Assembly: GCA_022827835.1 (NCBI GenBank)
Contig: JAJEIO010000049.1
Coordinates: 209,494 to 273,493, forward strand
Reading direction: 5' to 3'
DNA: 64,000 bases
Source: Candidatus Latescibacterota bacterium
GTDB taxonomy: Bacteria > Latescibacterota > UBA2968 > UBA8231
In this document: positions 61,382 to 64,000 of the stretch, piece after piece
Layout: every line of letters starts with the position of its first letter
Numbering within the stretch: position 1 is the first letter of the stretch
Program-made: the position numbers and the translations under genes
The notes under the pieces: model-generated
What the model saw: the letters and a program-made list of their open reading frames with translations, nothing else
What the model was told of the DNA's origin: nothing
The model's database searches: none

Positions 61382-62095
61382 ATGGAACTAGCGCTCGACA
61401 AGGTTCCCCTCCGCATTGACGCGCTCTTTTTCGCCACGGTCTTGGGCGTTTTGGCGCTCTCCGTACTGGCCGTACGCGTCGCGGCCCAGTGGGTAGGGCA
61501 GGCCGCCGACCTGTGGACGATGCGGGCGGCTATGGGAGCGATGTTCTGGTTGGTGGCGACCGGGTTAGCTGCGCTCTCGGGCGCACTGCACGGCTTTTCG
61601 CTCTCCCTCTTCACGGCCTTGATGATCCTAACGGGCGGTGTGGCCTTTTCGCGGGTGGGAACCGTGCTGGTGGCTGCGGTCGGGCCGGTCGGACTGATTG
61701 GCTTCCAGTTTTTCCGCGTGCCGGTAGCCGTGTTCTTACGAGGGATGTACCAGGCCGGGCAAGTGCCGGTGCAGGTGACGTACGAAGGACTCAATCTCGA
61801 CATCTTCGCTGGCTTGACCGCCCCGGCTATGGCTTGGCTGGTCTGGCGCGGCAAGGTGAGATCCTACGCGATATGGGCTTGGAATGCGCTTGGGCTGGTG
61901 CTACTGGCCGAGGCGATCATCATCGCGGTTCTCTCCATGCCGACGGAGTTTCGCGTCTTCACCAACGAGCCGCCTAGCACGTTCGCCACTTATGCGCCCT
62001 ACATCTGGCTGCCGACAGTCTTAGCACCAGCCGCCCTGTTGAGTCATTTGTTGGTATTGCGCTGGCTGTCGTCGAGTTGCTCTGGGTCGAGGTAA
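61382..62095 (+). CDS. polytopic membrane protein of unknown function
   Basis: A 237-residue protein with about six or seven hydrophobic segments (for example LFFATVLGVLALSVLAVRVA and LGLVLLAEAIIIAVLSM). No family recognised. It follows mazG by 9 bases. Its last 52 bases overlap the convergent sulfatase gene, so the C-terminal SSSCSGSR is constrained by the other strand. Confidence 0.6.
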   Translation: MELALDKVPLRIDALFFATVLGVLALSVLAVRVAAQWVGQAADLWTMRAAMGAMFWLVATGLAALSGALHGFSLSLFTALMILTGGVAFSRVGTVLVAAVGPVGLIGFQFFRVPVAVFLRGMYQAGQVPVQVTYEGLNLDIFAGLTAPAMAWLVWRGKVRSYAIWAWNALGLVLLAEAIIIAVLSMPTEFRVFTNEPPSTFATYAPYIWLPTVLAPAALLSHLLVLRWLSSSCSGSR

Positions 62096-63576
62096 TCCAT
62101 GGCTGGATCGAGTTTCCAGCGGCACTGGTCGGGGGGCTGTATGGTGCGGCCCCACGCGGCTAGGATGGATCGGTCGGCGCGGAGCGCGGCCATGCGCGCG
62201 GCGATCCACTCTGGATCCCACCCGTCTATGACTTCGGCTTTGAGCGCAGCCAGCGTTTCTTGGTGCGCCGGATCATCCGCTAGATCGCAGCGCTCGCGCG
62301 GGTCGGCCTGAAGGTTAAAAAGCTGGCAGGGCTGGCCGTGGTAGTAGTTGAGTTTCCACGGCCCGCGCCGAATCATGCGCTGGAAAATGCCCATTTCTGA
62401 GAAAGGACCGCCGGCCCCGGCCGCATCTTGGCAGAACTCGGAGAAGGCGATGTCGTCCCACTCGGCGTTTTGGGGATCCGCGAGCAAGGGCAGTAGGCTG
62501 CGGCCCCGCGAGTGGGGCAAGGCCGGGCAGCCCAAGGCGTCGAGCATGGTCGCATTGAGGTCTAGTGAAGAAATCACTCGGTCGCAACGAGTGCCTGCGG
62601 GCAAGCGCCCGGGCCAAGCGAGTATGGTCGGTACCTTAACCGAGTCCTCGTAAAAGGTCTGCTTCCACCACAGCCCGTGTTCGCCGACCTGCTCGCCGTG
62701 GTCCGACGTGTAGAGGATGAGGGTATTTTCCTCCAAGTCGTTTTCCCGCAACGCGGCTATGATCTGGCCGATTAGCGCGTCCATGCGATGGACTAGCGCC
62801 CAATAGGCAGCGCGGGCGCGACGGGTCTCTTCCTCGCTGATTTCTTCGATCTCGCAGGCTTGGCGCCAGTGCTTGATGTGGGGGTGTAGGTGGTCGCCGA
62901 AGGGTTCGGGGGTTTGCGGCGGGGTGATGTTTTCATAGTAGTAGCGATAGTCTTGCAAGCGGGCGACAAAGGGCTGGTGCGGCAGCATGAAACCGACCGA
63001 GAGCGAAAACGGCTCCGCGGCTTGGCCAGCGCGCTTGGCGACGCCGAGGCGGTTGAGGTAGTCAATGGTCGCGGCGGTGACGTCTTCGTCGTGGACTTGG
63101 TAGGCGCTCTGGCCGTGCCCGGACAGGCGCAGGCTGACGCGGCCCGGCCCGGCCGTGCCCGAGAGTTGGCCGTGATCGACGCCCTTGCCTCCGGGTTGGT
63201 TGGGGCCGTGATCGCCGACGAGTCGCTCCGCGTACCCGTGCAGTTGGTCTGGCCCAACCGAGTGCATGCGGCCGATGAGAACGGGGTGGTAGCCGCCGGC
63301 ACCCATGGCGTGGGCGAAGGTGGGGATGCCGGAGTCGAGGATGTGGCTGTTGGTCCAGACTTGGTTGTCGCAGGGGTAGCGGCCCGAGAGCATGGACATC
63401 CGCGAGGGCACGCAAATCGGCGAGGGGCAATAGGTGTTGTCGAACACCACGCCACGCTCGGCAAGGGCATCGAGGTGGGGGGTCTCGACCAAGGAATCGC
63501 CGTAGCAGCCAGCGACGTAGGGGCTGTGTTGGTCGGAGTGGATGTAGAGCAGGTTGGGGCGGGGTGCTTGGCTCAT
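62044..63576 (-). CDS. sulfatase (formylglycine type)
   Basis: A 510-residue sulfatase without a signal peptide. The N-terminal metal site SDQHSPYVAGCYGD, formylglycine motif C55-V-P-S-R (CPSPICVPSRMSML), HGEQVGEHG and GKGVDHGQL are visible. It is the third sulfatase in the window and unlike the other two beyond the core motifs. Its 3' end overlaps the membrane-protein gene. About 145 bases separate it from the divergent PPK2 gene. Confidence 0.92.
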   Translation of the reverse strand: MSQAPRPNLLYIHSDQHSPYVAGCYGDSLVETPHLDALAERGVVFDNTYCPSPICVPSRMSMLSGRYPCDNQVWTNSHILDSGIPTFAHAMGAGGYHPVLIGRMHSVGPDQLHGYAERLVGDHGPNQPGGKGVDHGQLSGTAGPGRVSLRLSGHGQSAYQVHDEDVTAATIDYLNRLGVAKRAGQAAEPFSLSVGFMLPHQPFVARLQDYRYYYENITPPQTPEPFGDHLHPHIKHWRQACEIEEISEEETRRARAAYWALVHRMDALIGQIIAALRENDLEENTLILYTSDHGEQVGEHGLWWKQTFYEDSVKVPTILAWPGRLPAGTRCDRVISSLDLNATMLDALGCPALPHSRGRSLLPLLADPQNAEWDDIAFSEFCQDAAGAGGPFSEMGIFQRMIRRGPWKLNYYHGQPCQLFNLQADPRERCDLADDPAHQETLAALKAEVIDGWDPEWIAARMAALRADRSILAAWGRTIQPPDQCRWKLDPAMDYLDPEQLDDSQRNTNK

Positions 63577-63721
63577 AAGGGTCCTTGTCGGTTATATAGT
63601 GTGCGCGACAAAGTACGCGGCTGGTCGGGGTCGGGCAAGATGGAGCGGGGCCGATTTTTCTCGCGTTGCGGCCTTGTGTACGTTTCTTTCAACGGCGAAC
63701 TGCAAGCGATGGAGATTGGGA

Positions 63722-64000
63722 ATGAAAACCAAGAAAACTGCCAAACCGGCAAAGATGAAGAGGAAGGACTACGAGCGCGAATTGACCAGGTTGCACCACG
63801 AATTGGTCACGTTGCAGCACTGGATCAAGGACCAAGGGTTGCGGGTTGTGATCGTCTTTGAAGGACGCGACACGGCCGGCAAAGGCGGGACCATAAAGCG
63901 CATTACCGAGCCGCTCAATCCGCGCGGCGCGCGCGTGGTGGCCTTGGGAACGCCGTCGGACCGCGAGCGCACCCAGTGGTACTTCCAGCGCTACGTAGCC
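63722..64000 (+). CDS. polyphosphate kinase 2 (PPK2), 3' end cut by window
   Basis: The first 93 codons of a PPK2-family enzyme that transfers phosphate between polyphosphate and nucleotides. The Lys-rich start (MKTKKTAKPAKMKRKDYERE) leads to LQHWIKDQGLRVVIVFEGRD with a Walker A loop GRDTAGKGG at residues 48-56, then IKRITEPLNPRGARVVALG and ERTQWYFQRY. Strong match to class I PPK2. Class and completeness cannot be judged past the edge. Confidence 0.93.
   Translation, partial: MKTKKTAKPAKMKRKDYERELTRLHHELVTLQHWIKDQGLRVVIVFEGRDTAGKGGTIKRITEPLNPRGARVVALGTPSDRERTQWYFQRYVA

Overview
The window is about 64 kb of a GC-rich (roughly 60% by eye) bacterial chromosome with around 62 protein genes. I saw no rRNA or tRNA genes, no CRISPR array and no recognisable transposase or integrase. 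The gene mix resembles uncultured marine or sponge-associated lineages such as Poribacteria or Latescibacterota of the wider FCB group: three sulfatases, two phytanoyl-CoA-type dioxygenases, enolase-superfamily and mannonate-dehydratase-like enzymes, a CehA/McbA hydrolase, a choice-of-anchor-D protein and a FlgD/Por-like Ig domain. That assignment is inference; no marker gene here settles it.

Layout. 1-4970: a 5'-cut GNAT acetyltransferase, a small coiled-coil membrane protein, a cupin/nucleoside hydrolase pair, an aldo/keto reductase and a galactonate-dehydratase-like enzyme. 5033-10601: two nucleotidyltransferase/HEPN (MntA/HepT-like) modules whose HEPN partners are both broken, flanking a DMT permease, a sulfatase, a GH113-like glycosidase and a Gfo/Idh/MocA oxidoreductase. 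10631-17682: a tight six-gene minus-strand operon of two PhyH dioxygenases, a sulfatase, an alkaline-phosphatase-superfamily phosphodiesterase, a zinc dehydrogenase and a KduD-like SDR, which looks like one catabolic route. 17723-23313: a fused NTase-HEPN protein, a large multidomain secreted metalloprotease and an AAA-ATPase/PD-(D/E)XK protein.

23357-31486: a mannonate-dehydratase-like enzyme, a SAM hydrolase, a phosphohexomutase, a solitary DNA methyltransferase fused to an XRE domain, a CYTH protein, a thioredoxin-fold protein and a quinone oxidoreductase. 31473-32880: a repeat-rich, AT-richer island with a heptamer tandem array, a MITE-like inverted-repeat element and two orphan genes. 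32883-49052: mostly metabolic enzymes (C45 peptidase, CehA/McbA hydrolase, a lone xanthine-dehydrogenase-type molybdenum subunit, DapA-family aldolase plus aminotransferase), with rsmA, trxB and a phosphopantetheinyl transferase.

49115-58260: a dense plus-strand housekeeping operon (LytR_C protein, rsfS, mtnA, SPOR protein, LysM lytic transglycosylase, mreD, PBP2, rodA, TPR protein) for cell-wall elongation and ribosome dormancy. 58262-64000: a receiver-less sigma-54 activator with an apparent one-base frameshift, a ParA without adjacent ParB, mazG, a membrane protein, a third sulfatase and the start of a PPK2 polyphosphate kinase.

Several short dispersed repeats lie at gene edges and in places supply a stop codon, a ribosome binding site or a start codon. 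The points most worth following up are the twice-broken HEPN partners, the inverted domain order of the 975-residue protease, the six-gene dioxygenase/sulfatase/phosphodiesterase operon, the MITE-like element beside the orphan-gene island, and the sigma-54 regulator frameshift.
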